Source: Omphiscola glabra
Taxonomy: Eukaryota > Mollusca > Gastropoda > Lymnaeidae
Assembly: GCA_964017045.1 (NCBI GenBank)
Contig: OZ024794.1
Location: 5,306,329 to 5,370,328, forward strand
Direction: 5' to 3'
DNA: 64,000 nucleotides
Part shown: in pieces, positions 39,001-51,980 of the stretch
Position numbering within the stretch: position 1 is the first letter of the stretch
Layout of the letters: each line of letters begins with the position of its first letter
The notes under the pieces: generated by a model
Databases searched by the model: none
Seen by the model: only the letters and a program-made list of their open reading frames with translations
Told to the model about the DNA's origin: nothing
Translations under genes and position numbers: made by a program

Positions 39001-42000
39001 AGACCCCCTCCCACTATTGACAGTCAACCAAGACCCCCTCCCACTACTGACAGTCAACCAAGACCCCCTACCAATACTGACAGTCAACCAAGACCCCCTC
39101 CCACTATTGACAGTCAACCATGACCCCTCCCACTACTGACAGTCAACTACGACCCCTACCACTACTGACAGTCAACTACGACCCCTACCAATACTGACAG
39201 TCAACCATGACCCCTCCCACTACTGACATTCAACCATGACCCTCCCACTACTGACAGTCAACTACGACCCCTACCAATACTGACAGTCAACCAAGACCCC
39301 CTACCCCAACTGACAGTCAACCACCACCCTTTTGACAGTCAACAGCAACCCTTACCACTATTGACAGTCAACCACGACCCCTACCACTACTGACAGTCAA
39401 CCACGACCCTTACCAATACTGACAGTCAACCATGACCCCCCTCCACTATTTACAGTCAACCACCACCCACTTAAACTAATGACAGTCAACCACCACCCTC
39501 TGCCACTAATATTAAACCACCACCCACTTTTTATCAATGTTGTTTATCTTCACCAAAAATCTCCCCTATCACTCACCCGATTACCCTCCTCCTATGCCAC
39601 TTAATCCCTAGCTTTCAACCTTACTCCATACATTGGTACTAATCAAGAGCAATTTATACAATGTCTATGCTGACTCTATACTTCAGTGAAACCACTTCCG
39701 CTTTGTCACATACGATAAGAAAGGTCCACGGATTCATTATATACAACCAAACGATATCGGTTTTAATTAGAGTTGTATACAAAGTACAAAATAAAGATAG
39801 ATATTTTCACACAATTGACAAAGAACTATTTTAAAATCCTGTATACAACTTCGCTTTTGTTCGTGTGTTTCTTTCTGGCTGGGGGGCAAATATCTTCTGA
39901 ATGGCTCATTGACCCACTTTCCTTCAAGCTGAAACTTGGCATATGGACTCGTTGCCGATGACAACACATTCTGCCAAATTTTCAGCCCCAACTATTACCC
40001 CTAACTATCACAAATCCGTTTTTCCTGTTTTTCAATGGGAACATGAAGGAAATATCATGACACCGATTTCACGAAATAAAATTCCCGATAACTGCTCTAA
40101 ATGAGATTCTTAAAAATAATAAAGATCGCAAGTGCGTTTTTGTTACAAAATATTTCCTTTTGTTTTCTAAAATAGTTGGTGAAACAAATCTGCAGTGTAA
40201 AAGTGGGTGGGGCATTAGAATATGATAATAGATCAGGGACGTGAAAAAAATTTTATGTCAATTTTTCAGCCCCGCCCCTATTCCTCGATATTACATTTAA
40301 TAAAGGATTTATAGGAACAACTTTGCTTTTAGGGTTTATCTCATTCTCACTGACCAGCGGGCATAGTGTTGTGACATGTACTGTCCCGTTTGATGAAAGA
40401 GAAATGTTGGCGGGAAGCAACGTTGAACGTGATAGATGTTATACATGATACAAATACACGATGGGGTATGATTATTTACTGTAATTAATCATGATAGTTT
40501 AGCCTGACAATACAGTGGCGTAGGAATGGGGGTGCCGAGGGGGCGGTCAGTGCCAGGCGTCAGTTTCTTTCTTTATATTAAGGGGGGGAGGGGGCATTTC
40601 CGACCCACTGAAGAGGTTGTTTTTTTTCCTTCAAGGAGCGGCAAAACTCTTTGCCCGTCGCTCGGCACTAACCCTAGCTACGCCCCTGAGACCATGTTGA
40701 CTTATTGATCAGTGTCTGTCATTGCTAGACACAGTGGTGAGTGGGGAATGGGGAGGCTAAGGATGGGAAGAGGAGTTGGGGAGGGCTGGGAGTTTGGGTG
40801 AGTGGTGGGATGGAGGGCACAGCATGTTTCTTTTAGGGGCACGAAAGTAGTTTTTTTTTTTAAATAAAAAGATCAGTTATTAATATTAATGACACGGGGG
40901 GGGGGGGTGTGTGGCCACGGTGCTAAATAAAATATTCTACTAGTAACATATGGTTAAAAATCGATGGATTAAGATTCCTAGTTCGTCCGTCGAAAGTCGA
41001 TCATGACCATTGAAAACATTGGCGTGTTACTCGGGCTGAATCTGTGAATGGGCGCTCAGATGGTTATCAGGCCATTTTTAGACACGAAATTTTCCGGTGC
41101 AAAAGATGCTGAGGGTGGATGGCGCAACTTCACGTATCCTGGAGATTGCGCACATACCAAGCACCTATTTTTAATGGGATAGTTTTGGTCTATGTTTTGA
41201 ATTTGAAAATTGTTTAAAGTTTGAATTTGAATGGCCACCACATGGATAGGGCCATGTCCACCACATGGATAGGGTCATGTCCACCACATGCATAGGGCCA
41301 TGTCCACCACATACATAGGGTCCCCTCCAACTGCGGCAGGCTGGGTAGTGCAGGGTGGAGCAGGCAATGTCTAGGGCTTAACCATCGCCACAGGATCCTC
41401 AAACCTCGATCTCTCGCCCAACGCCGCTGAGTCCTGCAGCAAGTAGGTCGAGGCGGCTGAGGGCGGCATTGGGTGCAGTGGAAGACAGTGGCGGTCTACG
41501 GGTCTTGCCATACTCTGAGCGATTCGCATTGCGTTTCTGTCTCCCTCTTCCACCAACTAGCGGTTCTTCCGTGCCATCCTCCGGTCACAGTCTTATCATG
41601 CAGCGGGAGAACAGTCCTTGTTGACCAATGACGTAAAGGTGTTCTTCAAGTCCAAGCCGAAGTCGTTGTCCGTGGTGTGGCCAAAGTGCATGCCACAGTT
41701 TCTTGGAGCCACATGAGAGAACCAGACATGTGGGGGACCCGACGCTGATAAGCTACCCCAACGTGATATGACTGTATGACTTTTGCACAATCAGAGGTAC
41801 TACCCCTTCGTAAAGTCCATCTTACACCACGTTTTAGATTCAATTATGAATTATGAGACTAAAAATCAACGACATATAACGAAATAAGTCTACAATCAAT
41901 GATTATGTTTCAATTTAATGAAAACGAGTACTAATGTGGCCATTCATGTTGTCATTACTGTGTGTCCACCATTGTGACATCATTTACTGTGTGTCCACCA

Positions 42001-45000
42001 TTGTGACATCATTTACTGTGTGTCCGCCATTGTGACATCATTTACTGTGTGTTCACCATTGTGACATCATTTACTGTGTGTCCGCCATTTTGACATCATT
42101 TACTGTGTGTTCACCATTGTGACATCATTTAACGTGTGTCCACCATTGTGACATCATTAACTTTGTGTTCACCATTGTGACATCATTTACTGAGCCTTAA
42201 GTCAAGTAAATCCTAAACTTGGAGACCTACGACCGGTGTGTTATTTGAGGCCCAGAAATAAGAACAAAAATTAGATCTAAGCTGTTAGGTGTCAAAAAAT
42301 TCAAACAACAAAGTTTAAATAAAAAACTTAAAATATTTTTTTTTTCGCTATTAAAAGTAAGGATAATAATTGAAGGACTTCGTTCAAGATTTTTGAAGGA
42401 AATAGTAGAACAAGGTATGTGGAAGATTGAATCAAAAGAGAGGACAATAAGATATTAATGTTTCGGCTAAGAGCCTTCAGCAGCAGACACGATAAATGAA
42501 TATGCGATAAGAAAAAGAGAAGAGTTAAAAACGTATTTTAGTTGGAAGTTGGAATTTTCAAATGAATTGAACGAATATATGTATTAAAATTAGTAGCTTT
42601 TTTACGCTAAGGAAAGTATACGTATTAATCAAAATATATTTTGGTTTCTTGTACTTTTTTTATGTTTAGCCGTATCTATATATACAGCAGAACTTGAAAT
42701 GCAAATAAAGGCGATGAAGATGAGATGTAGCAGAGGCATTCTTGGCATCTGCTATAGAGACCACATCACAAATGAGCAAATAAAAGAAAGGATTCGATGC
42801 AACACGATGACCTCCTGACGTCTGTTAACAAGCGCAAACTTCAATGGTATGGCCACGTGACCAGAAAATAAGGGCTCGCCAAAGAAATCTTGCAAGGCAC
42901 AACTAGAGGAGGGAGAAGAAGAGGAAGACAGAGAAAAAGATGGGAAGATACCATTCAAAGAATGGAAGGGATTACAACTAGGCGATGCTATGCATAGGGC
43001 AGGAGACCGAGAGGAATGGAGAAGAATAGTTTTTATGTCATCTGTGGCGCCCCAACGGTCGGAAGACTACGGGACATGATGATGATATATACATTGTTTT
43101 TTTTTCAAATTGGCTTTATGAAAGCTGGCATTAAAGGAAGGGGGGAATGGGGAGGACATGCTTTGTAACAATATATGTTTCTAGCTAGTCACCAAATATG
43201 TTTAATTACCTCTATGTTCACGTGATAACGCCTGAGCTTAGGGAGTTTAAACTCCGGGTTTTCACTGGACGAACCATGACGTGTCAGAAACTCACGGACG
43301 CGTCCCTCGAGCTGATCCAGTTGCTCGTCTGACGTCATCGCCTTCTTCAGCCTGGATTCCTGTTGGACGTGCAGGTCACGTGGACGATCAACGAACCTGT
43401 GGCAATGACAAGAAAACATCATTATCTGCTGATACACGTCAGACGGCGACATAAGCTCAATTGTCAAACCACTCATTTTTCCAGGACACGTTTGACAAAT
43501 AATTTAAGAACCATGTCCAGGTAGAAAGGAGGGTAAGTCACTAAACATTTAAAATTAAAAAAAATAATGTTAGATAACGTTTCGTTTATCGCTTTTTAAG
43601 GCACTCTTCTTTGCATAAGACACTCTACCTGGCATTAGGCAATCTACCTGGCATTAGGCAATCTACCTGGCATTAGGCAATCTACCTGGTGTTAGGCAGT
43701 CTACCTGGTGTTAGGCAGTCTACCTGGCATTAGGCAATCTACCTGGTGTTAGGCAGTCTACCTGGCATTAGGCAATCTACCTGGCACTCTACCTTTCATA
43801 AAGCACTCTTCCTGGCACAAGGCACTCTACCTGGCAGGTTTACATAAATATTACCCATGCACTATCCCAAAATGAATATTGCACAGAAATACCTATCAAA
43901 TAACATAAAAACCACTTTAACACTATAATGAAGAGTTTACTTACGTCATATCCGGAAGAGGAGCACTCTGCCGCTCAACTTTCCGAAGCTCACTCTTAGC
44001 CAGGGGAGGCAGTCGAACAGAACTCTTGCTCGTCGCTGGAACATGTTTCATTTCATAAATGGTCTCCCTTGATCTACTTTCATTCTCTTCCGTTGCCGTT
44101 CCGTGAGCGGTCGTCTGAATGCCTTCCTCTCCCTCCTCCTGTACCTCAACGTCCCCTCCCTCTTTATCATCAGGCCTTAAATGTTGTGCCTCCGGGTCGG
44201 TTTGTTGGTTCTTGTCCTCATTAACCGGAGGCAGGTTAAAATCAACTCTTTTATCGCTTAGTGGTTTGGTCTCTACTGGCGGGGCAATGTCCTGCTGATG
44301 TCCTTGTCCCGAAGAGAGGGGCTCCATTTCTGAATCCAAGGTGTCTGGACCCGTCTGTTCCATGACAGGAGGAAACGTGTCCTCCCTGTCAGAATGTAGG
44401 CTACTGGCCATCCTGGACTCAATCAGCTGAGTGAGCGTGGCCATAATGGCCCGGCGACTTCGCGGCTGTCTACGGGTCATTTTACGCCTTGTCTGGAAAT
44501 AAAATATGTACACTATCATATGTAAACTATCATATATACACTATCATATGTATACTATCATATGCACACTATCATATGTACACTAACATTGCATGCAAGG
44601 CAGTGGTTCTCAAAATGGTTGATGAGATGGTCGGTTGGGGTGTGGGTGCGGCAAAATGCTCAGCGGATGTAGGAGGGGCGCTTGGTTTTTAAAAAAAAAT
44701 GTGACCAAAAAAAATAAAATTATAAGATAAGATAAGAGCGTCAAACAGATCAATTATCGTGCGCAGACATCAGTCAAGCAGATCAAGACTCGTGCACAGA
44801 CATCAGCCAAGTAGATCAAGACTCGTGCACAGACATCAGTCTAGCAGATCAAGACTCGTGCACAGACATCAGTCCAACAGATCAAGACTCGTGCACAGAC
44901 ATCAGTCCAGCAGATCAAGACTCGTGCACATACATAACTCGAGCATTACAGGGCGTTATTGTCAACAAAACATATTTACTTACTAAGGTGTAATCAATAG

Positions 45001-48000
45001 ACGGTAGAAAAAGCAGTGAATGTACTCCAAAGAGGAGATGCCGACATAGTTGTGGACACATTCACTGGCTGAAGAAGTCTCGTGTCACGACTAGAATGTG
45101 TTCACTGCTCCGGGCAGTAGCACCATGTTAATATTTATAATAACTAAACGTGACCACCAAAGTAACCAACGTGACCACCAACGTGACCACCGTGACCACT
45201 GAATTAAACACCAAAGTAACCGACATGACAACTAAAGTAACCACTGTGACAACCAAAGTAACCACCATGACCATTAAAGTGACCACCGTGACTCCCACAT
45301 TAACTACCGTGATCACCAAAGCTACCACCAAAGTAACCACTGTGACCACCAAAGTAGCCACAGTCCCCACCAAAGTAGCTACCATGACCACACTCCTACC
45401 TCATTGACCATAGACCGCAACGTCTCCCTCTTCCTCACATTGGCCCGTATCCTGGCTCTGTCTTTCATCTGTTCCTTGTAAATCAAAGCACCTGGAACCC
45501 TCGGTTCGATCAGCTCGGCTTCACCGTTACGGAACTTCTCTAGAAGATGTCGGATCTTTGGGGGAAGAAATATCCAATGGATATATGATATAATCTCCCA
45601 AATATTAGTGAATAGAAGTCTGATATCAAAAATACATCAATGGCGTTGTATGAATAACTGATGTTCCAATTAAACACTATTCTGTGTTTTAACATTAAGA
45701 CAGCCATTAATCTATACCTTTATCTTTTAAAAAGCCACATCAATGTATGTCAACCTTGAAATTGGTGATATCCACATACTGCAAGAATTGGTGATATCCA
45801 CATACTGCTAGAATTGGTGATATACACATTATGCAAGAATTGGTGATATCCACCTACTGCAGGAATTAGGGATATCCACCTACTGCAAGAATTGGTGATA
45901 TCCAAATACTGCAAGAATTGGTGATATCCACCAACTGCAAGAATTGGTGATATCCACATACTGCAAGAATTGGTGATATTCACATACTGCAAGAATTGGT
46001 GATATTCACCTATTGCAGGAATTGGTGATATCCACCTACTGAGAGAATTGGTGATATCCACCTACTGCAAGAATTGGTGATATCCACCTACTGCAAGAAT
46101 TGGTGATATCCACCTACTGCAAGAATTGGTGATATCCACCTACTGCAAGAATTGGTGATATCCACCTACTGCAGGAATTGGTGATATCCACCTACTGCAG
46201 GAATTGGTGACATCCATCTACTGCAGGAATTGGTGACATCCACCTACTGCAGGAATTGGTGACATCCACCTACTGCAGGAATTGGTGACATCCACCTACT
46301 GCAGGAATTGGTGACATCCACCTACTGCAGGAATTGGTGACATCCACCTGCTGCAGGAATTGGTGACATCCACCTACTGCAGGATGCTAGTTTCTTCAAT
46401 TCGTAGGAACATTGTTTTACTTTCGTTTGTAGGGCAACGGTGTTTGGGGCAGCGGTGTTTAGGGCAGTGGTTTTAGGGCGGTAGTGTTTAGGGCAGCTGT
46501 GTTTGGGGCAGCAGTGTTTAGGGCAGTGGTTTTAGGGTGGTAGTGTTTAGGGCAGCGGTGTTTAGGGCAGTGGTTTTAGGGCGGTAGTGTTTAGGGCAGC
46601 TGTGTGTGGGGCAGCGGTGTTTAGGGCAGTGGTTTTAGGGCTGTAGTGTTTAGGGCCGTTGTTTTAGGGCAGTAGTGTTTAAGGCAGCGGTGTTTAGGGC
46701 AGTTGTTTTAGGGCAGTAGTGTTTAGGGCAGCGGTGTTTAGGGCAGCGGTGTTTAGGGCAGTGGTGTTTAGGGCAGCGGTGTTTAGGGCAGTGGTGTTTA
46801 GGGCAGCGGTGTTTAGGGCAGTGGTGTTTAAGGCAGCGGTGTTTAGGGCAATTATTTTAGGGCAGTAGTGTTTAAGGCAGCGGTGTTTAGGTCAGTTGTT
46901 TTAGGGCAGTAGTGTTTAAGGCAGCGGTGTTTAGGGTAGTTGTTTTAGGGCGGTAGTGTTTAGGGCAGCGGTGTTTAGGGCAGCTGTGTTTTGTGCAGCG
47001 ATGTTTAGGGCAGCGGTGTTTAGGGCAGCTGTGTTAGTGCAGCGATGTTTAGGGCATCGTTGTTTAGGGCCGTTGTCTTAGGACAGTAGTGTTTAGGGCA
47101 TCGGTGTTTAGGGCAGTAGTGTTTAGGGCAGCGGTGTTTGGGGCAGCGGTGTTTAGGGCCGTTGTCTTAGGACAGTAGTGTATAGGGCAACGGTGTTTAG
47201 GGCAGTTGTTTTAGGCCAGTAGTGTTTAGGGCAGCGGTTATTGGGCAGCGGTAATTGGGACAGCGGTGTTTAGTGCCGTTGTTTTAGGGCGGTAGTGTTT
47301 AGGGCATCGGTGTTTAGGGCAGCGGTGTTTGGGGCAGTGGTTTTAGGGCCATTGTTTTAGGGCCATTGTTTTAGGGTTGTGGCAAGCAAATGCCACACGA
47401 ATGCCAAGGCCGAGATGTAGGTGCGGCCATACCCCGAAAATTATAAATAGAAATACAAATAGTTTATATTAAAAATGACGTCAGCATTCGAATTATTTGA
47501 TGAGTGTATAACAACCAATCATTACTAACGACTTAACACACTGGGTTGACTACGCATTTCTCAAAAGCTGAGTTCTAGGAGCAATGAAGTAAACTGCATC
47601 CTTGTAACATTCTATCACGAGAACACCTGTACACTGTATCTCAAAAGATGTGGCTTAACCCGTGAGACATCCTTCTATTACTTATTAAACTTTAAAACTG
47701 TGAATTGAAAGAGACGTATCGCTGTGATACCTGGACGTCCCGACTAGGTAACACCTTGCTTATAGGTAAGGAGGTCAAGGTCTTGGAGGACGATGGGCGA
47801 GCTTCTGAGTTGCGGGAAAGAAGGCAGGTCAGTAGAATGACCTCTCTACCCAGGTGAGTAGTGGCTCTAACCTCGAGTTTCTCCTGAAAGAGAGATGCAG
47901 ACTAAGAACTAAGAGACAGGTTTGGATTAAGAACTGAGAGACAAGTTTAGATTAAGAACTGAGAGACAGGTTTACATTAAGAACTGAGAGACATGTTTAT

Positions 48001-51000
48001 AATAAGAACTAAGAGACAGGTTTACATTAAGAACTGAGAGAAATGTTAAGATTAAGAACTAAGAGACAGGTTTACATTAAGAACTGAGAGACATGTTTAT
48101 AATAAGAACTAAGAGACAGGTTTACATTAAGAACTGAGAGACAAGTTAAGATTAAGAACTGAGAGACAGGTTTACATTAAGAACTGAGAGACAAGTTTAG
48201 ATTAAGAACTGAGAGACAGGTTTACATTAAGAAATGAGAGACAAGTTTACATTAAGAACTGAGAGACAAGTTTAGATTAAGAACTGAGAGACAGGTTTAG
48301 ATTAAGAACTGAGAGACAAGTTAAGATTAAGAACTGAGAGACAGGTTTACATTAAGAACTGAGAGACAGGTTTAGATTATGAACTGAGAAACAAGTTTAC
48401 ATTAAGAACTGAGAGACAAGTTTACATTAAGAACTGAGAGACAAGTTTACATTAAGAACTGAGAGACAGGTTTACATTAAGAACTGAGAGACAAGTTTAC
48501 ATTAAGAACTGAGAGACAGGTTTACATTAAGAACTGAGAGACAAGTTTAGATTAAGAACTGAGAGACAGGTTTACATTAAGAACTGAGAGACATGTTTAT
48601 AATAAGAACTAAGAGACAGGTTTACATTAAGAACTGAGAGACAAGTTAAGATTAAGAACTAAGAGACAGGTTTAGATTAAGAACTAAGAGACAGGTTTAC
48701 ATTAAGAACTGAGAGACAAGTTAAGATTAAGAACTAAGAGACAGGTTTAGATTAAGAACTAAGAGACAGGTTTAGATTAAGATCTAAGAGACAGGTTTAC
48801 ATTAAGAACTGAGAGACAAGTTAAGATTAAGAACTAAGAGACAGGTTTAGATTAAGAACTGAGAGACATGTTTATAATAAGAACTAAGAGACAGGTTTAA
48901 ATTAAGAACTGAGAGACAAGTTAAGATTAAGAACTAAGAGACAGGTTTAGATTAAGAACTGAGAGACAAGTTTAGATTAAGAACTAAGAGACAGGTTTAG
49001 ATTAAGAACTGAGAGACAAGTTTAGATTAAGAACTGATAGACAGGTTTAGATTAAGAACTGAGAGACAAGTTTAGATTTAGAACTGAGAGACAAGTTTAG
49101 ATTAAGAACTGATAGACAGGTTTAGATTAAGAACTGAGAGACAGGTTTAGAGTAAGAACTGAGAGACAGGTTTAGATTAAGAACTGAGAGACAGGTTTAG
49201 AGTAAGAACTGAGAGACAGGTTTAGAGTAAGAACTGAGAGACAGGTTTAGATTAAGAACTGAGAGACAGGTTTAGAGTAAGAACTGAGAGACAGGTTTAG
49301 ATTAAGAACTGAGAGACAGGTTTAGATTAAGAACTAAGAGACAGGTTTATATTAAGAACTGAGAGACAGGTTTAGATTAAGAACTGAGAGACAGGTTTAG
49401 ATTAAGAACTGAGAGACAGGTTTAGAGTAAGAACTGAGAGACAGGTTTAGATTAAGAACTGAGAGACAGGTTTAGATTAAGAACTGAGAGACAGGTTTAG
49501 ATTAAGAACTGAGAGACAGGTTTAGATTAAGAACTGAGAGACAGGTTTAGAGTAAGAACTGAGAGAGAGGTTTAGATTAAGAACTGAGAGACAGGTTTAG
49601 ATTAAGAACTGAGAGACAGGTTTAGATTAAGAACTGAGAGACAGGTTTAGATTAAGAACTGAGAGACAGGTTTAGATTAAGAACTGAGAGACAGGTTTAG
49701 ATTAAGAACTGAGAGACAGGTTTAGAGTAAGAACTGAGAGACAGGTTTAGATTAAGAACTGAGAGACAGGTTTAGATTAAGAACTAAGATACAGATTTAG
49801 ATTAAGAACTGTGAGACAGGTTTAGATTAAGAACTGAAGGAATGGTTTACATTATGAACTGAGGTACTTTATATAGTGATTAGACTTTACTCTATTGCCC
49901 TATGATCCAAAGATTAGTGAAAAAATTGATTTGATGAATGATCGATTACTTTATTGATTAGCATCTATGTAGTTATTTAATCTTACAACGTTGAGTTTTC
50001 TAATTAATGTGTACGTTGTGGGTCTGTCAGTCAGTCAGTCATTCAGTGAGTGAGTCAGTCAATCTGTCTGTCTGTCCGTCCGTCTGTCTGCCTGCCTGCA
50101 TACCTGCCTGTCTGTCTGCCTGTCTGTCTGCCTGTCTGTCTGTCTGTCTGCCTGCATGTCTGTGTATCTGCCTGTCTGTCTGTCTGCCTGCCTGTATGTC
50201 TGTCTGTATGTCTGTCTGCCTGCCTGCATACCTGCTTGTCTGTCTGTCTGCCTGCCTGTCTGTCTGTCTGCATGTCTGTCTGTGTATCTGCCTGTCTGTC
50301 TGTCTGCCTGCCTGTATGTCTGTCTGTCTGCCTGTATGTCTGTCTGTCTATCTATCTTATCTACCTTATCTATCAAATCTATCTATCTATAATATATATA
50401 TAATATGTATGTATTATATATATATATACATATATATAGAGATAGAATATATTTTTCTCTTCAGACTAACCTTGACCTTCTGCCTCATGACCTCCATGAC
50501 ACTTGGATTGCGTCTTCCCAGAATTCTCTCCAAGTTTTTCGCGTCCAGTCTGTAGGTCACAGTGTCCTCGGTGCACGTGACCGTGCTGGCGTAGGTCCCC
50601 AAAGCGTGGACAACCTCCACGTCACCAATGACCTCACCGGCCTGGACGCAACACAGATACACCCGGCGGTCTACACTTGGTTTCTGTAACCCTGTACTGA
50701 GGACGTGGCTTAAGTTAATTTAGTCTTAACGACAACTTGGTCAGTCGAACCATGTTTTATTTTGTTGATGGGTCACACTCAGCGCATGTGGTAAATATTG
50801 GTCGAATTTGTGTGGGCCAAATACCTATTAGTCCAATGTGTGTGGACCTAATATAACCTTTAGTTCGAATGTGTGTGGGCCAAATATCGATTCTTCGATT
50901 GTATGCGGGCCAAATGCATATTGTTCCGATGTCTGTGGCTATCGGTTACTTTCCAGACAATTTTAGAGTCGATTGAACTTAACTAATATAATACTTCTTA

Positions 51001-51895
51001 TTATTATTAATATTATTATCATTATTATTATATTTTTTATGGTCTTCGCTCTTGTTATGGTTTAAATCATTTGAAATGGATAAATCCGTGGATTGTTTAT
51101 CTACTTACCATGATCTTTGAAGATTTTGTTGGATAGATAGAAGATCTTTAGCTAGATGAGGATATTGTTTGGAATATTGGCCTGGCTCCATGCTGACGTT
51201 CGCTTGACCCCTGACCGTTTGTACGTGTATTTTATAGAATTAGTACATACGTTAAAATGTTATACAATTATTACATACGTTAAAATGTTATACAATTATT
51301 ACATACGTTAAAATGTTATACAATTTTTACATACGTTAAAATGTTATACAATTATTACATACGTTAAAATGTTATACAATTATTACATATGTTAAAATGT
51401 TATACAATTATTACATACGTTAAAATGTTATACAATTATTACATACGTTAAAATGTTATACAATTATTACATACGTTAAAATGTTATACAATTATTACAT
51501 ACGTTAAAATGTTATACAATTATTACATACGTTAAAATGTTATACAATTATTACATACGTTAAAATGTAATATAACTAGTATAGACTATTGACGTTGATA
51601 TGTTATTTAAGTAATATAATCATTAAGTAATATACTTTTGTTATTTAAATTTTTTTTCCCCCGAAACGTCTTTGTCATCTACAGACCTGTTAACCCTCAA
51701 ACTCTTAAAATCGTACAATACATTATCTTAATAGTGAACAAATAAACATACATTAAATAGAATCTATACACCTCAAAGTTTTACATTGTACGCCAAAATC
51801 GTAAGAGTAAACAGGTCTCCATCTATATCTCAAACGAAATACCCTAGATATATAGATAGATAGACAGATAGACAGATAGACAGATAAATAGATAA

Positions 51896-51980
<85 letters not shown>

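Noticed and set aside
38632..39139. 150-160-residue frames on both strands (TVNQDPLPLL and GRGSWLTVSS repeats)
   Set aside because: Thirty-base units are ten codons, so both strands stay open by chance.
46425..47380. Interstitial telomere
   Set aside because: TTTAGGG is only part of a 15-bp unit with CAGCGGTG between; there is no uninterrupted telomere repeat.
50007..50555. Cys-rich 182-residue protein on plus and Arg/Gln-rich frames on minus
   Set aside because: Translation of the TCTG/CCTG microsatellite running antisense into a real exon.
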